Program-made: the position numbers and the translations under genes
Part shown: piece by piece, positions 17,046-24,914 of the stretch
How positions within the stretch are numbered: the first letter of the stretch is position 1
Layout: every line of letters begins with the position of its first letter
The notes under the pieces: generated by a model
What the model was told of the DNA's origin: nothing
The model's database searches: none
What the model saw: only the letters and a program-made list of their open reading frames with translations
NCBI GenBank assembly: GCA_023460975.1
Contig: JAEWOG010000099.1
Location: 62,001 to 126,000, forward strand
DNA length: 64,000 nucleotides
Origin: Actinomycetes bacterium
Lineage (GTDB): Bacteria > Actinomycetota > Actinomycetes > Propionibacteriales > Nocardioidaceae
Reading direction: 5' to 3'

Positions 17046-17249
17046 ATGATCGAGAAGCTCCAGTTCATGACCATCATGCTCATCAACGACGTGAAGGCCA
17101 AGCGCGACGAGCGCGGCGCCACCGCCGTTGAGTACGGCCTCATGGTTGCCCTGATCGCCGTCGTGATCATCGCCGCGGTCACCCTCCTCGGCGAGGGCCT
17201 TCAGTCCAAGTTCACGGACGTCGACTCGGCTGTCCGCGGCGCCGCCTGA
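17046..17249 (+). CDS. flp: Flp-family pilin, main
   Basis: The 67-residue protein has the Flp prepilin plan: a basic leader (1-25), the type IVb processing site RG|ATAVEYGL with Glu at +5, a hydrophobic helix (about 27-48, VALIAVVIIAAVTLL) and a short hydrophilic tail. A TadV/CpaA-type peptidase would cut after the Gly; none is in this window. Start ATG 17046 follows GGGAGAGA. A strong hairpin directly after the stop separates it from the second pilin gene and would favour high output of this one. Confidence 0.92.
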   Translation: MIEKLQFMTIMLINDVKAKRDERGATAVEYGLMVALIAVVIIAAVTLLGEGLQSKFTDVDSAVRGAA

Positions 17250-17257
17250 TCCTCTCG

Positions 17258-17293
17258 AAAGGCCGGTACGCGATCGCTCGCGTACCGGCCTTT
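17258..17293 (+). terminator. Perfect 15-bp hairpin after the first pilin
   Basis: AAAGGCCGGTACGCG, loop ATCGCT, CGCGTACCGGCCTTT. It begins 8 bp after the pilin stop and ends with TTT. It could be a terminator or a processing and stability element that lets pilin mRNA exceed downstream message. Confidence 0.85.
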
Positions 17294-17332
17294 CGTCATT
17301 CCATCCCTTCTCCTGCACCGGAAGGACTGACC

Positions 17333-17515
17333 ATGTCGTTCACCCACGTCCTGCGCGCCTGTGGTGGCCGCGACGAGCGCGGCGCCACGTCTGTCGAGTA
17401 CGGCCTCATGGCCGCACTGATCACTCTCGTCATCGGTGGCGTCGTAGCGATCTTCGGAGGCAGTGTTGAAGGCCTGTTCAGCATTCCGCCCAGCGTGTGG
17501 ATCACAGGGATCTGA
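17333..17515 (+). CDS. Second Flp-family pilin, shorter
   Basis: The 60-residue protein repeats the pilin plan with the site RG|ATSVEYGL (Glu +5) and a helix (about 27-46), but its tail is different (GLFSIPPSVWITGI) and ends in hydrophobic residues instead of charged ones. ATG 17333 follows GGAAGGACTGACC. It may be a minor pilin or a diverged duplicate of the gene 83 bp upstream. Only the core RDERGAT-VEYGLM is shared with the first pilin. Confidence 0.85.
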   Translation: MSFTHVLRACGGRDERGATSVEYGLMAALITLVIGGVVAIFGGSVEGLFSIPPSVWITGI

Positions 17516-17613
17516 CTCCCGTCAGGAACCCGCCCTTGTATCGCGCTGGCGATCACCGCAACCATCACCCTGTCCGGCAGGGCAATGGTCGAACTCTCAA
17601 CTTGATCCTCGAG

Positions 17614-18480
17614 TTAGTCCGGGGCAGCAAACTGAGCCACCCGGCTCAGCGCCTGGCCCTTGCTTAGGGCTCGGCAGAGATCGGCTGCGTTATCACCACC
17701 CCGCTCCGCGAAGGTGGGACGATTCCCCCACCACCAGTGGCTCCACCTTGGCGCATCCGGGTCGCTCAAGCCCCCCAGTTGCCGCTGCATCTCGATAAAC
17801 GCCACCGGGTATCCGGTGGCGTTCGCTGCATCCACGTCCGCGCGTGCCTCGATCGCCTGTGACATGGCCCTGAATGTCGGGCTGACGATCTGGCACCCAC
17901 GGTGTAGGCAGCCAGCACCAATGGACAGCGGCCACCTGGGACAGGCCCCGAGGACGTCCCGCGGCCCCGGAACCCGCGCCTCGAGCTGTGGCGCCGCACG
18001 GAGCCACAGCGAGAAGGCCGACGACCGTCGCAGTGCCCCAGGGCACCTGGCGTGGTCCCTACGAGCAGGGCAAGGTCTCCAACAGCGTGTCGTACAAGAC
18101 CACGCAATGCGCGCCCCCGAACCCCGAGACGCACGCATTGAGCGTCGTGGTCCGGCGCGACCGTCGCCACGAGCACGTCGTCAACCTCCATGCCCTCCGC
18201 CTCGGCCTGTGCGAGCACCTCGGGACGAGGGCTTGTCTGGGGCAGCGCGGTGCAGCCGTGCCGAGACCGACCTCAAGCCGTCTTGACCGTTGGCCGCACC
18301 GAACTGCAGGCACACGGCGAGCACAACCACCCGCACGGTCAGGACCAGGAGCAGCATCCGCGCCCGCCAGTCACCACTCGTCCGCTCGGCGAGGTGGCGG
18401 CTGACCAGTCCCAGCGCCAGCAGAACTGCGACCAGCAACCCCACCGCCAGCGAAGCCCACAAAGCAACAAACCCCGCCCT
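17614..18480 (-). pseudogene. Decayed M48 (Ste24-like) membrane metalloprotease
   Basis: Pieces of one M48/Ste24-type protein appear in order but in different minus-strand frames: membrane helices with WRARMLLLVLTVRVVVLAV (about 18290-18470), EVDDVLVATVAPD (about 18150-18200), the typical LNACVSGFGGAHCVVLYDTLLE (18065-18135, broken here at Cys), PWGTATVVGLLAV (about 18000-18040) and a C-terminal part with IEARADVDAANATGYP and HWWWGNRPTFAER (17640-17870). After DTLLE the frame stops, and the HExxH helix expected there is missing, so catalysis is lost. At least three frame changes occur. Nothing else is seen in 17516-18520. Confidence 0.75.
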
Positions 18481-18520
18481 GCCGGTGGGCAGGAACGGGG
18501 CTCGTGGAGGCAGAGGTCGA

Positions 18521-19510
18521 TCAGCCGGGGCGCACCGCGCCCACGTACGGCATGGAGTAGAGGCCCGAGACGACGACGCCGGTGCCCGGGTTGGCTGCGT
18601 GCACGATGAGCCCGTTGCCGAGGTAGAGACCCACGTGGCTGATCGGCGAGTAGTAGAAGACCAGGTCGCCCGGCTGCAGGTCACTCGCAGCCACTCGCGG
18701 ACCGCTGCTGAACTGGGCGCTCGAGGAGTGCGGCAGACCGACCCCGGCCGTCCCCCACGCACGCATGGTGAGGCCCGAGCAGTCGAAGGCATTCTCGCCG
18801 GCGGCACCGAAGACGTACGCGTCACCCACCTGGGCGAGGGCGTACTTGATGGCCACGGCGGCCCGGCCGGAGGCGGGGACCGAGCTGGGGATCGGCATGC
18901 CCGAGCCGGATGAGGCCAGGAGGCGGGCGCGCTCCTCGGCCTCGAGATCGGCCAACAGGTCCTTGGCCGCGGCGAGCTTGGTGTCGATCGTCTTCTTCTC
19001 GCGCTCGAGCTGGGTGGTCACCTTCTCGATCTCGTCGGCGCGCGCCTCGGTCGCCTCACGGCGCAGGTCGAGCGCCGCGAGCTCGGTGGCGTAGTCGTCG
19101 AACTTGGCGGCCTGGAGGTCGTTGAAGGTCGACATGGTGGCGAGCTGTCCGAGGAAGGTTGCGGGGTCGTCCGACACGACCACCTGCCCGACGGTGGAGA
19201 TGCTCTCGCCCTCCAGCTGACGCAGCACGGAGTCGGCGACATCCTCGCGGACCGCCTCCACACGGGCGTCCTGACGCTTCTCGTCGGCGGTGACGCTGGC
19301 GAGCTCAGAGCGCAAGCGCTTGAGCTCCAGCTCAGCGTCGAGAACCCGCTCGGACGCCGCCTCAGCCTCGTGGTAGAGGTGGTCGACCTTCTCCTTGACG
19401 TCCTTGATGTCGGGCTTCGCCTGGGCGGGCGCACTGGGGATCACTCCCACTGCTGCCACTGCCGTCAGTCCGAGAAGCGCGCTGCCGATTCGCTTCGGGT
19501 CAAGGGCCAC
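18521..19510 (-). CDS. Secreted NlpC/P60 peptidoglycan endopeptidase (RipA-like)
   Basis: The 329-residue protein has a signal peptide (1-31, ends AQA), a long coiled coil (about 33-200, Glu/Lys/Ala rich) and a C-terminal NlpC/P60 domain (about 215-329) with Cys in AFDCSGL, His in ISHVGLYLGNG and the third site in HAANPGT. Such enzymes cut stem peptides during cell separation; the coiled coil is usually a regulatory or FtsEX-contact arm. Start GTG 19510. Upstream on the same strand is a c-di-AMP riboswitch, so production is likely tied to that second messenger. Confidence 0.92.
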   Translation of the reverse strand: MALDPKRIGSALLGLTAVAAVGVIPSAPAQAKPDIKDVKEKVDHLYHEAEAASERVLDAELELKRLRSELASVTADEKRQDARVEAVREDVADSVLRQLEGESISTVGQVVVSDDPATFLGQLATMSTFNDLQAAKFDDYATELAALDLRREATEARADEIEKVTTQLEREKKTIDTKLAAAKDLLADLEAEERARLLASSGSGMPIPSSVPASGRAAVAIKYALAQVGDAYVFGAAGENAFDCSGLTMRAWGTAGVGLPHSSSAQFSSGPRVAASDLQPGDLVFYYSPISHVGLYLGNGLIVHAANPGTGVVVSGLYSMPYVGAVRPG

Positions 19511-19527
19511 GTGGGGGTTCTCTCTCT

Positions 19528-19705
19528 GCTGTCGTCGACGCCTACCGGGTGAGCTGACGGGTTCGGGACGACGTGCCCTACGCCTGCTCCATCCACGGCT
19601 CGCACCATGGCTCTCGCAGGAGATTCACCCCAGGGGGAAGTGGTTCCCCGGCTCCCGGACCGCCGTCATGCAGGGGGCGCGGTCCGTGATTCGGCGCGGT
19701 CTCCG
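19528..19705 (-). promoter_or_regulatory. c-di-AMP riboswitch (ydaO/yuaA leader)
   Basis: Read on the minus strand, the leader shows the ydaO core pieces in order: GCCGAATCACGG near 19695, GGGAGCCGGGGAACC near 19650, CCTGGGGTGAATC near 19630, GTAGGGC near 19575, CCCGAACCCGTCAGCTCACC near 19555 and GGTAGGCGTC near 19540. This class binds cyclic di-AMP and commonly precedes NlpC/P60 genes in actinobacteria. It ends about 20 bp before the GTG of the downstream gene. Confidence 0.88.
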
Positions 19706-19829
19706 CGCGGATCTGGTGATCCACATGGGTCGAAGACCTGAGACGACAGACTAGACGCCACGGACCAGCCTCGCCAAACGTTCGTCCAGTTCGGCACATT
19801 CTTCGTCGCCGGCCAGGCTCGCGGACTCC

Positions 19830-20036
19830 TCACGCGGACTCCACCACGGGCGAATCCACGGGCTCGACGAGCCGCAGCGGCGGCACGAGACCACCCGCGG
19901 CGAGCGCATCGAGGGCCCGCATCTCGTCGTCGTCCAACGTGAGCTCCGGCGGTGGGCCGAGCAGGACCGTCACCACGCAGTCGTGGCACGCCAACCCCCG
20001 CACCCCGCAGGAGTCGCAGTCGATTCGTGTCGTCAT
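19830..20036 (-). CDS. Small conserved protein with Cys pairs
   Basis: The 68-residue protein begins MTTRIDCDSCGVRGLACHDCVV, giving a CxxC and a CHDC pair that could bind zinc or an Fe-S cluster, followed by an acidic helix (LTLDDDEMRALDALAAGG). ATG 20036 is chosen; a start 30 residues earlier would add unrelated sequence. I do not recognise a function. Small Cys-pair proteins of this kind stand next to NlpC/P60 genes in related genomes as far as I recall. The frame after its stop also looks coding (see findings). The gap 19511-19829 otherwise holds the riboswitch. Confidence 0.7.
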   Translation of the reverse strand: MTTRIDCDSCGVRGLACHDCVVTVLLGPPPELTLDDDEMRALDALAAGGLVPPLRLVEPVDSPVVESA

Positions 20037-20127
20037 GAGCAGCAGGCTGCCAGCGGGGTCTGACAACTTTGGCTCGCAGACGATCGCCGTGTCGTGCGGA
20101 GTCCACCCACCAACGCCCCGCGCCCCC

Positions 20128-20133
20128 TACCCT
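20128..20133 (+). promoter_or_regulatory. Putative -10 box, leaderless start
   Basis: TACCCT lies 6 bp before the GTG of the GT87-like gene, which suggests that transcription starts at or next to the start codon. No convincing -35 is seen. Confidence 0.4.
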
Positions 20134-20139
20134 GAGCCG

Positions 20140-21000
20140 GTGGCCGACATCGACCTGCGCAAGGTTCTGCCCCTGCAACTGACCTGGCTCGCCGGCCTCG
20201 CCCTCGCGTGGGGCATGTGGGACCTGTTGGGGACGGAGCGGTTCGGACAGGACGCGCACGCCTACTGGGCAGCGTGGCAGGGCGAGTGGCGCACCGACAT
20301 GTACGACATCGCCCCGGGTCATCTGGATGCGTTCAACTACTCCCCCGTCTTCGCACTCGCCACGTGGCCGCTGGCGCAGTTGCCGTTCTGGGCGTTCGTG
20401 ACCCTGTGGACCACGGCGTGCGTCGCCGCCCTGGTGTGGCTCCTCCTGCCTCTCGGGATGCGGTGGGTTCCCCCGTTGCTACTGCTGTCGGCCCCCGAGA
20501 TCCTCACCGGCAATGTCTTCTGGCTGATGGCACTCGTCTGCGTTGTCGGCACCCTGCCGAGGCGCCCCGGCACGCGTCAGTGGCACGGCGGATGGTGGTC
20601 GGTGATCGCCCTGACCAAGCTCACCCCGGCCCTGGGTCCCATCTGGTTCCTCGTACGCCGCGAATGGCGTCCGCTGACCGCGTCGGTCGTGGTGAGCGCC
20701 GTGCTCATCGTGGGGAGCGCGCTGCTGGTGCCGGACCTGTGGCGCCAGTGGTTCGAGTTCCTCATCGACAACGAGGCCTCAGGCAGCACGGTGGGCAGCA
20801 CCGTCCTGCCGCCGCTCCTCTACCGGCTCCCCGTGGCCGTCCTCCTGACGGCCTACGCCGCATGGTCCGACCGGGTGTGGCTGCTGCCCGTGGCCGTCGT
20901 CCTTGCGTGCCCGGTGGCAGGCCTCGCCGTGTTCGTCGTACTCGCAGCCATCCCGCGGCTGCTGCAGCGACGACGCGCCCTGACGCCGGCTTCCGGCTGA
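20140..21000 (+). CDS. Glycosyltransferase family 87-like membrane protein
   Basis: The 286-residue protein has about eight membrane helices and the GT87/DUF2029 start: a first helix, then GQDAHAYWAAWQ and NYSPVFALATWPL, where an acidic residue after the first helix (Asp/Glu in the first loop) is the usual catalytic site of GT-C mannosyltransferases. The family uses polyprenyl-phosphate mannose at the outer membrane face. It is shorter than typical members (about 400). Start is GTG 20140. The gene converges on the NYN-protein gene; a small hairpin CTGAGCC-TT-GGCTCAG at 20997-21012 contains both stop codons. Confidence 0.75.
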   Translation: MADIDLRKVLPLQLTWLAGLALAWGMWDLLGTERFGQDAHAYWAAWQGEWRTDMYDIAPGHLDAFNYSPVFALATWPLAQLPFWAFVTLWTTACVAALVWLLLPLGMRWVPPLLLLSAPEILTGNVFWLMALVCVVGTLPRRPGTRQWHGGWWSVIALTKLTPALGPIWFLVRREWRPLTASVVVSAVLIVGSALLVPDLWRQWFEFLIDNEASGSTVGSTVLPPLLYRLPVAVLLTAYAAWSDRVWLLPVAVVLACPVAGLAVFVVLAAIPRLLQRRRALTPASG

Positions 21001-21008
21001 GCCTTGGC

Positions 21009-22244
21009 TCAGTGGGCGGCGAGCAGGGAGATCAGCACGTCCGAGGCGACCGTGCGTGCGCCCTCGCGGGCCACATCCGCAGCCAGGGCGCGATCGCTGG
21101 TCACGACGACGACCGTGCGCCCTCGCGGCTCGGCGTCCACGAGTTGCCGGATCACATCGTCGGCAATGACTCCGGGCGGGCTGAAGATCGCCCTGACTCC
21201 CCGCGGCGTGGGCACCGCAGCGCGCGTTGCCCCAGCCGCCCCGTCGAAGACCACGGTCGTCTCGGCTCCGGTCCGGGCCACGACCGGCGCCAACGCAGTG
21301 ACGAGTCGGCTGCGCTGCGCCTCCAGGGTCGCGGTGGACCACGCTGCCTTGGACACGTTGTAGCCGTCGACGATCAAGCGGGCGCGCGGGAGCGCGAGCA
21401 GTGACTCCAGCACCGTGACCGTGGCGGGCACGCCCCGGGCGACGCCGTCGCCGAGGAGTTCTTGTTCCAACCCCTGGGCAGGAGCCGCCGCGGCGGCGGG
21501 CAGACCCAGTTCGCGGCGCAGGCCCGTCGCTGACTCCACGAGCGCGTCGAGCAGGTACCAGGCTCGGGTGTTGGCGGCGTCACGGTCGCCCCGCGCCTCG
21601 CTGCGCGAGCGGTGCACGGCGCTCTGGGCCTGCGCGAGCGCGTCCTCGAGGCGCCGGACGTCTCCCGCTGCACGATCGCTCTGGCGTGCCGCGCCCCGCG
21701 TCGCTTCGGCAGCCCTCTCGACTGCCTGGTCGCGCTCCGCCACGGCCTCGCGGTGCGCCGCACGCGCCTCGCCGAGGGTGCGGCGCAAGCGGGCGACCTC
21801 CTCCTTGAGCGCGGCCTCGCGTTCGCGGTGCTCTGCGCGCGTGGCCCGTGCCTCAGCCTGGAGAGCCTGCACCTGCTCGCGCAGACGTTCAGCCTGCTCG
21901 CTCAGGCGATCCAGTTCACCGTGGTCGACGCTGCGCGCGGCCACCTGTTCCTCGACCGTGCGCTCCCAGCCCTCCGGGCGCTCCAGCCACGCAGTCGCGG
22001 CGGCATCGAGTGGGTCCTCATCGGTGCGTACGGCAGCCCATTGGGTCGCCACTCGCTCCCGGAAGTCATCGTCGGCGAGAGCCGCCCACAGCGCCGCCGA
22101 CCCCGCCTTCGCGCGCCGCGTCGGGGTGAACGTCACGATCCTCCGCAAGGGCCCTGGAACCGTGCCCAGACTCGGCAACACCTCCGCGGCCACCGCGACG
22201 AGCCGGCTGCGCAGCTTGCCCGACACTGCCGGGGGCTCGCCCAC
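21009..22244 (-). CDS. NYN-domain protein with coiled coil (YacP-like)
   Basis: The 411-residue protein has an N-terminal helical region (1-130), a long coiled coil (about 135-240, Arg/Glu/Ala rich) and a C-terminal NYN/PIN-like domain (about 285-411) with LIVDGYNVSKAAW, TTVVFDGAAG and VVTSDRALAADV. NYN domains of the YacP group are Mg-dependent RNA nucleases; the acidic residues in VDGYN, FDG and TSD are all present. Start GTG 22244 lies 8 bp after the stop of the Zn-ribbon gene. It may act in RNA turnover; the substrate is unknown. Confidence 0.82.
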   Translation of the reverse strand: MGEPPAVSGKLRSRLVAVAAEVLPSLGTVPGPLRRIVTFTPTRRAKAGSAALWAALADDDFRERVATQWAAVRTDEDPLDAAATAWLERPEGWERTVEEQVAARSVDHGELDRLSEQAERLREQVQALQAEARATRAEHREREAALKEEVARLRRTLGEARAAHREAVAERDQAVERAAEATRGAARQSDRAAGDVRRLEDALAQAQSAVHRSRSEARGDRDAANTRAWYLLDALVESATGLRRELGLPAAAAAPAQGLEQELLGDGVARGVPATVTVLESLLALPRARLIVDGYNVSKAAWSTATLEAQRSRLVTALAPVVARTGAETTVVFDGAAGATRAAVPTPRGVRAIFSPPGVIADDVIRQLVDAEPRGRTVVVVTSDRALAADVAREGARTVASDVLISLLAAH

Positions 22245-22252
22245 GAGGTGCC

Positions 22253-22531
22253 CTACTCCGCGGCGGGGTCGGTCCCGGCGACCACGTCGTTGCGGTCGAC
22301 GAGCTCGATCGCGTCCGAGCGACCACACCAGCGGCACGTGACCTCTTCCACGGTCTCGGCACGCACCGTGGATTCCTCGACCGTGTGCTCCCCGGCGAGG
22401 TCGAAGTGCCAGTACTCGGTCGTGCGGCGGGTGCGCGTGACGTCGAACCTGGTGAGGTTGCCGCACCCTGAGCACCGCCAGCGGGTCCGGCTGTCCGGAA
22501 CGGCGTGGCTGGTCTCGGTCGGCTGCGTCAC
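22253..22531 (-). CDS. Zinc-ribbon protein, function unknown
   Basis: The 92-residue protein has CSGCGN (about residues 20-25) and CRWCGR (about 66-71), a two-knuckle zinc ribbon, joined by a strand-rich segment. The tail is acidic. Upstream of and probably co-transcribed with the NYN-domain protein (8-bp gap), so a shared nucleic-acid role is plausible but inferred. Start ATG 22531. Confidence 0.75.
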   Translation of the reverse strand: MTQPTETSHAVPDSRTRWRCSGCGNLTRFDVTRTRRTTEYWHFDLAGEHTVEESTVRAETVEEVTCRWCGRSDAIELVDRNDVVAGTDPAAE

Positions 22532-22641
22532 GGGAGCTCCTCTGGTGTGTGCCGTCGCCTGTGCGCGTGGCTCGAGGCCCAGCCTAGTGGGTCTGAGGGC
22601 GGCGCCGTACGTGGTGTCACGAGGTTGTCAGTGCCTCGGCC

Positions 22642-22647
22642 TAGCCT
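22642..22647 (+). promoter_or_regulatory. Putative -10 box of the DEDDh-UvrC gene
   Basis: TAGCCT ends 8 bp before ATG 22656, consistent with a leaderless or nearly leaderless mRNA. No clear -35. Confidence 0.4.
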
Positions 22648-22655
22648 CACGTTCC

Positions 22656-24458
22656 ATGAGTTCCACCACCCTCCGCACCACCTCCCGCTGGGAAGAGCAG
22701 CGCTCGTTCGACGAGCTGGGGCGCCCGTTGCGCGACATCACGTTCTGCGTGGTGGACCTCGAGACCACGGGCTCCTCGGCAGCCTCCGGATCCATGATCA
22801 CCGAGATCGGCGCCGTCAAGGTCCAGGGTGGGCAGATCGTGGGTGAGTTCCAGACACTGGTCAATCCGCACGCGGCCATCCCGCCCTTCATCGCCGTGCT
22901 CACCGGCATCACCGATGCGATGGTGGCCCAGGCGCCGAGCATCGACTCCGCCCTCCCCTCGTTCCTGGAGTTCGCCTCGGGGTGCGTGCTGGTCGCCCAC
23001 AACGCACCGTTCGACATGGGCTTCCTGCGCCACTTCGCCGCCGCTCAGGGGCGAGAGTGGCCGCCGTTCGAGGTCCTCGACACGGCCAAGTTGGCGCGAC
23101 GCGTGGTGACCAAGGACGACGCCCCCAACTGCAAGCTCTCATCGCTCGCCCGCCTCTTCGGCGCCACGACGGTCCCCAACCACCGCGCACTGTCGGATGC
23201 ACGGGCCACGGTGGACGTCCTGCACGGGCTGATGGAGCGACTCGGCGGGCTCGGGGTGCACACGCTGGAAGAACTCCAGGCATTCTCCGCCAAGGTGTCC
23301 ACGGAGCAGCGTCGCAAGCGTCACCTCGCCGACAAGCTCCCTCACGCCCCAGGCGTGTACCTCTTCCGGGACGATGCCCAACAGGTCCTCTACGTGGGCA
23401 CCTCGAAGGACCTACGCTCTCGGGTGCGGACCTACTTCACCGCCTCCGAGACCCGGTCACGGATGGGCGAGATGGTGGGCCTGGCCGAGGAGGTCACCGC
23501 GATCGAGTGTGCGAGCGATCTGGAAGCACGGGTGCGGGAGCTGCGGCTGATCGCTCACCACAAGCCGCGCTACAACCGCCAGTCGCGGTTCCCCGAGCGG
23601 GTGCACTTCGTCAAGCTCACCCGCGAGCCGTGGCCGCGGCTCTCACTCGTCCGTCAGGTGCTCGCCGACGGCGCCGACTACCTCGGCCCCTTCTCCTCCA
23701 AGCGCACGGCCCAGGCGTGTGTGGATGCCCTGCACGAGGCTTTCCCGGTGCGCCAGTGCACCGGGCGCATGGCCCGGGAGCCCCTAGGCACTCCGTGTGC
23801 CCTCGCCGAGATGGGGCGCTGCCTGTCACCGTGCGACGGGTCAGTGAGCGACACGGCCTACGCCGCCGTCGTCGCGCGTCTGCGGGAGACGCTGACCGGT
23901 TCGCCCGAGCCAGTGCTGGCGCGGTTCGGGGAGCGCATGGACGCGCTGTCCTCCGTGGAGCGCTTCGAGGAGGCTGCGGTGCACCGCGACCGACTCGCCA
24001 CCTTCGTGCGCTCCGCGGCTCGATCGCAGCGCCTGACTGCGCTGACGTCGTGCTCCGAAATGGTGGCGGGCAGGCGCGAGCAGGTGGTGGGACCGAGCGG
24101 ACACCGCTGGGCCTGGGTGGTCCATGTCGTGCGGCACGGTCGTCTGGCGGCGGCCGGCACGATCCCTGCGGGCGCCGACGCCCACGAGTTCGTGCGGCAA
24201 CTGCGTGCCACCGCCGAGTCCGTACGCCCCGCTCCGGGCCCCGTCCCGGCGGCCTCTGCTGAGGAGAGCGAGCGCATCCTGCGCTGGCTGGAGTCCGACG
24301 GCGTACGCCTCATCCATCTCGAGGGGCAGTGGGCCTGCCCCCTGCGCGGGGCAGGGCGGCACGTGAGTGCTTTCGCCGCCGCGAGCGAGGCCCGCCACGC
24401 TCTGGTGCCGTTCGACGAGCGCTCGCTGCCCGCGTCGCAGCACCGGCCCGTGCGGTGA
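22656..24458 (+). CDS. DEDDh exonuclease fused to a UvrC-like GIY-YIG nuclease
   Basis: The 600-residue protein joins a DnaQ-type 3'-5' exonuclease (about 25-195; VDLETTG, HNAPFDMGF and HRALSDARAT giving the DEDDh residues) to a GIY-YIG domain (about 230-315; PGVYLFRDDAQQVLYVGTSKDLRSR) and UvrC-type sequence with YLGPF, CTGR and CALAEMGRCLSPC (a Cys-rich Fe-S-like set) plus a UVR-like helical pair. The C-terminal RNase H-like half of true UvrC is not seen. Such fusions are known in actinobacteria and are thought to act in DNA repair. Start ATG 22656. Confidence 0.9.
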   Translation: MSSTTLRTTSRWEEQRSFDELGRPLRDITFCVVDLETTGSSAASGSMITEIGAVKVQGGQIVGEFQTLVNPHAAIPPFIAVLTGITDAMVAQAPSIDSALPSFLEFASGCVLVAHNAPFDMGFLRHFAAAQGREWPPFEVLDTAKLARRVVTKDDAPNCKLSSLARLFGATTVPNHRALSDARATVDVLHGLMERLGGLGVHTLEELQAFSAKVSTEQRRKRHLADKLPHAPGVYLFRDDAQQVLYVGTSKDLRSRVRTYFTASETRSRMGEMVGLAEEVTAIECASDLEARVRELRLIAHHKPRYNRQSRFPERVHFVKLTREPWPRLSLVRQVLADGADYLGPFSSKRTAQACVDALHEAFPVRQCTGRMAREPLGTPCALAEMGRCLSPCDGSVSDTAYAAVVARLRETLTGSPEPVLARFGERMDALSSVERFEEAAVHRDRLATFVRSAARSQRLTALTSCSEMVAGRREQVVGPSGHRWAWVVHVVRHGRLAAAGTIPAGADAHEFVRQLRATAESVRPAPGPVPAASAEESERILRWLESDGVRLIHLEGQWACPLRGAGRHVSAFAAASEARHALVPFDERSLPASQHRPVR

Positions 24459-24478
24459 GCGATCCCTGGAGACTGATG

Positions 24479-24757
24479 TCAGTCGAGGCCGATGGAGAAG
24501 GCCGACTCCAGATCGTGCTTGGAGTAGGCCCGGAAGGCGATGTGCGTTTCGGTCTCACGCACCCCCGACACCTTGTTGAGGCGGTCGGCCACCACGTCCG
24601 CGACTTCGTCGTGCGTGCGCACGCGCACCAGAGCAATCAGGTCGATGGTGCCGGTCACCGAATAGACCTCGCTCACCCCGTCGAGTGCGGCGATGGCCTC
24701 TGCCACCTCGGGGATGCGCTCCACATCAGCCTTGACGAAGACAACGGCGGTGATCAT
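24479..24757 (-). CDS. Stand-alone Lrp/AsnC ligand-binding (RAM) domain protein
   Basis: The 92-residue protein matches only the C-terminal RAM half of Lrp/AsnC regulators: MITAVVFVKADVERIPEVAEAIA, GVSEVYSVTGTIDLIALVRV and the terminal helix-strand. No helix-turn-helix is present. Stand-alone RAM proteins form decamers that bind amino acids and can modify full-length Lrp proteins. A palindrome lies 40 bp upstream, between this and the FN3 gene. Ligand unknown. Confidence 0.85.
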   Translation of the reverse strand: MITAVVFVKADVERIPEVAEAIAALDGVSEVYSVTGTIDLIALVRVRTHDEVADVVADRLNKVSGVRETETHIAFRAYSKHDLESAFSIGLD

Positions 24758-24796
24758 GCGCCCACGGTAGCGGTGACACGGCGAGCGTGCGCCCTC

Positions 24797-24812
24797 CTGA
24801 CCGATCGGTCAG
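24797..24812. promoter_or_regulatory. Perfect 16-bp palindrome, TetR-operator-like
   Basis: CTGACCGATCGGTCAG lies between the divergent RAM-domain gene (start 24757) and the FN3 gene (start 24915). TGACCG/CGGTCA arms are typical of TetR-type operators. No TetR gene is in the window. Confidence 0.5.
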
Positions 24813-24914
24813 ACCCGCATGGTTATTTCGGGCCATCCTCACCCAGCCCACAGCCCGCAGGCCGTCCCCGGCCCTAGCCTCGTCAGGCACCGTCCACCAT
24901 GAGGAGACCTCGGT

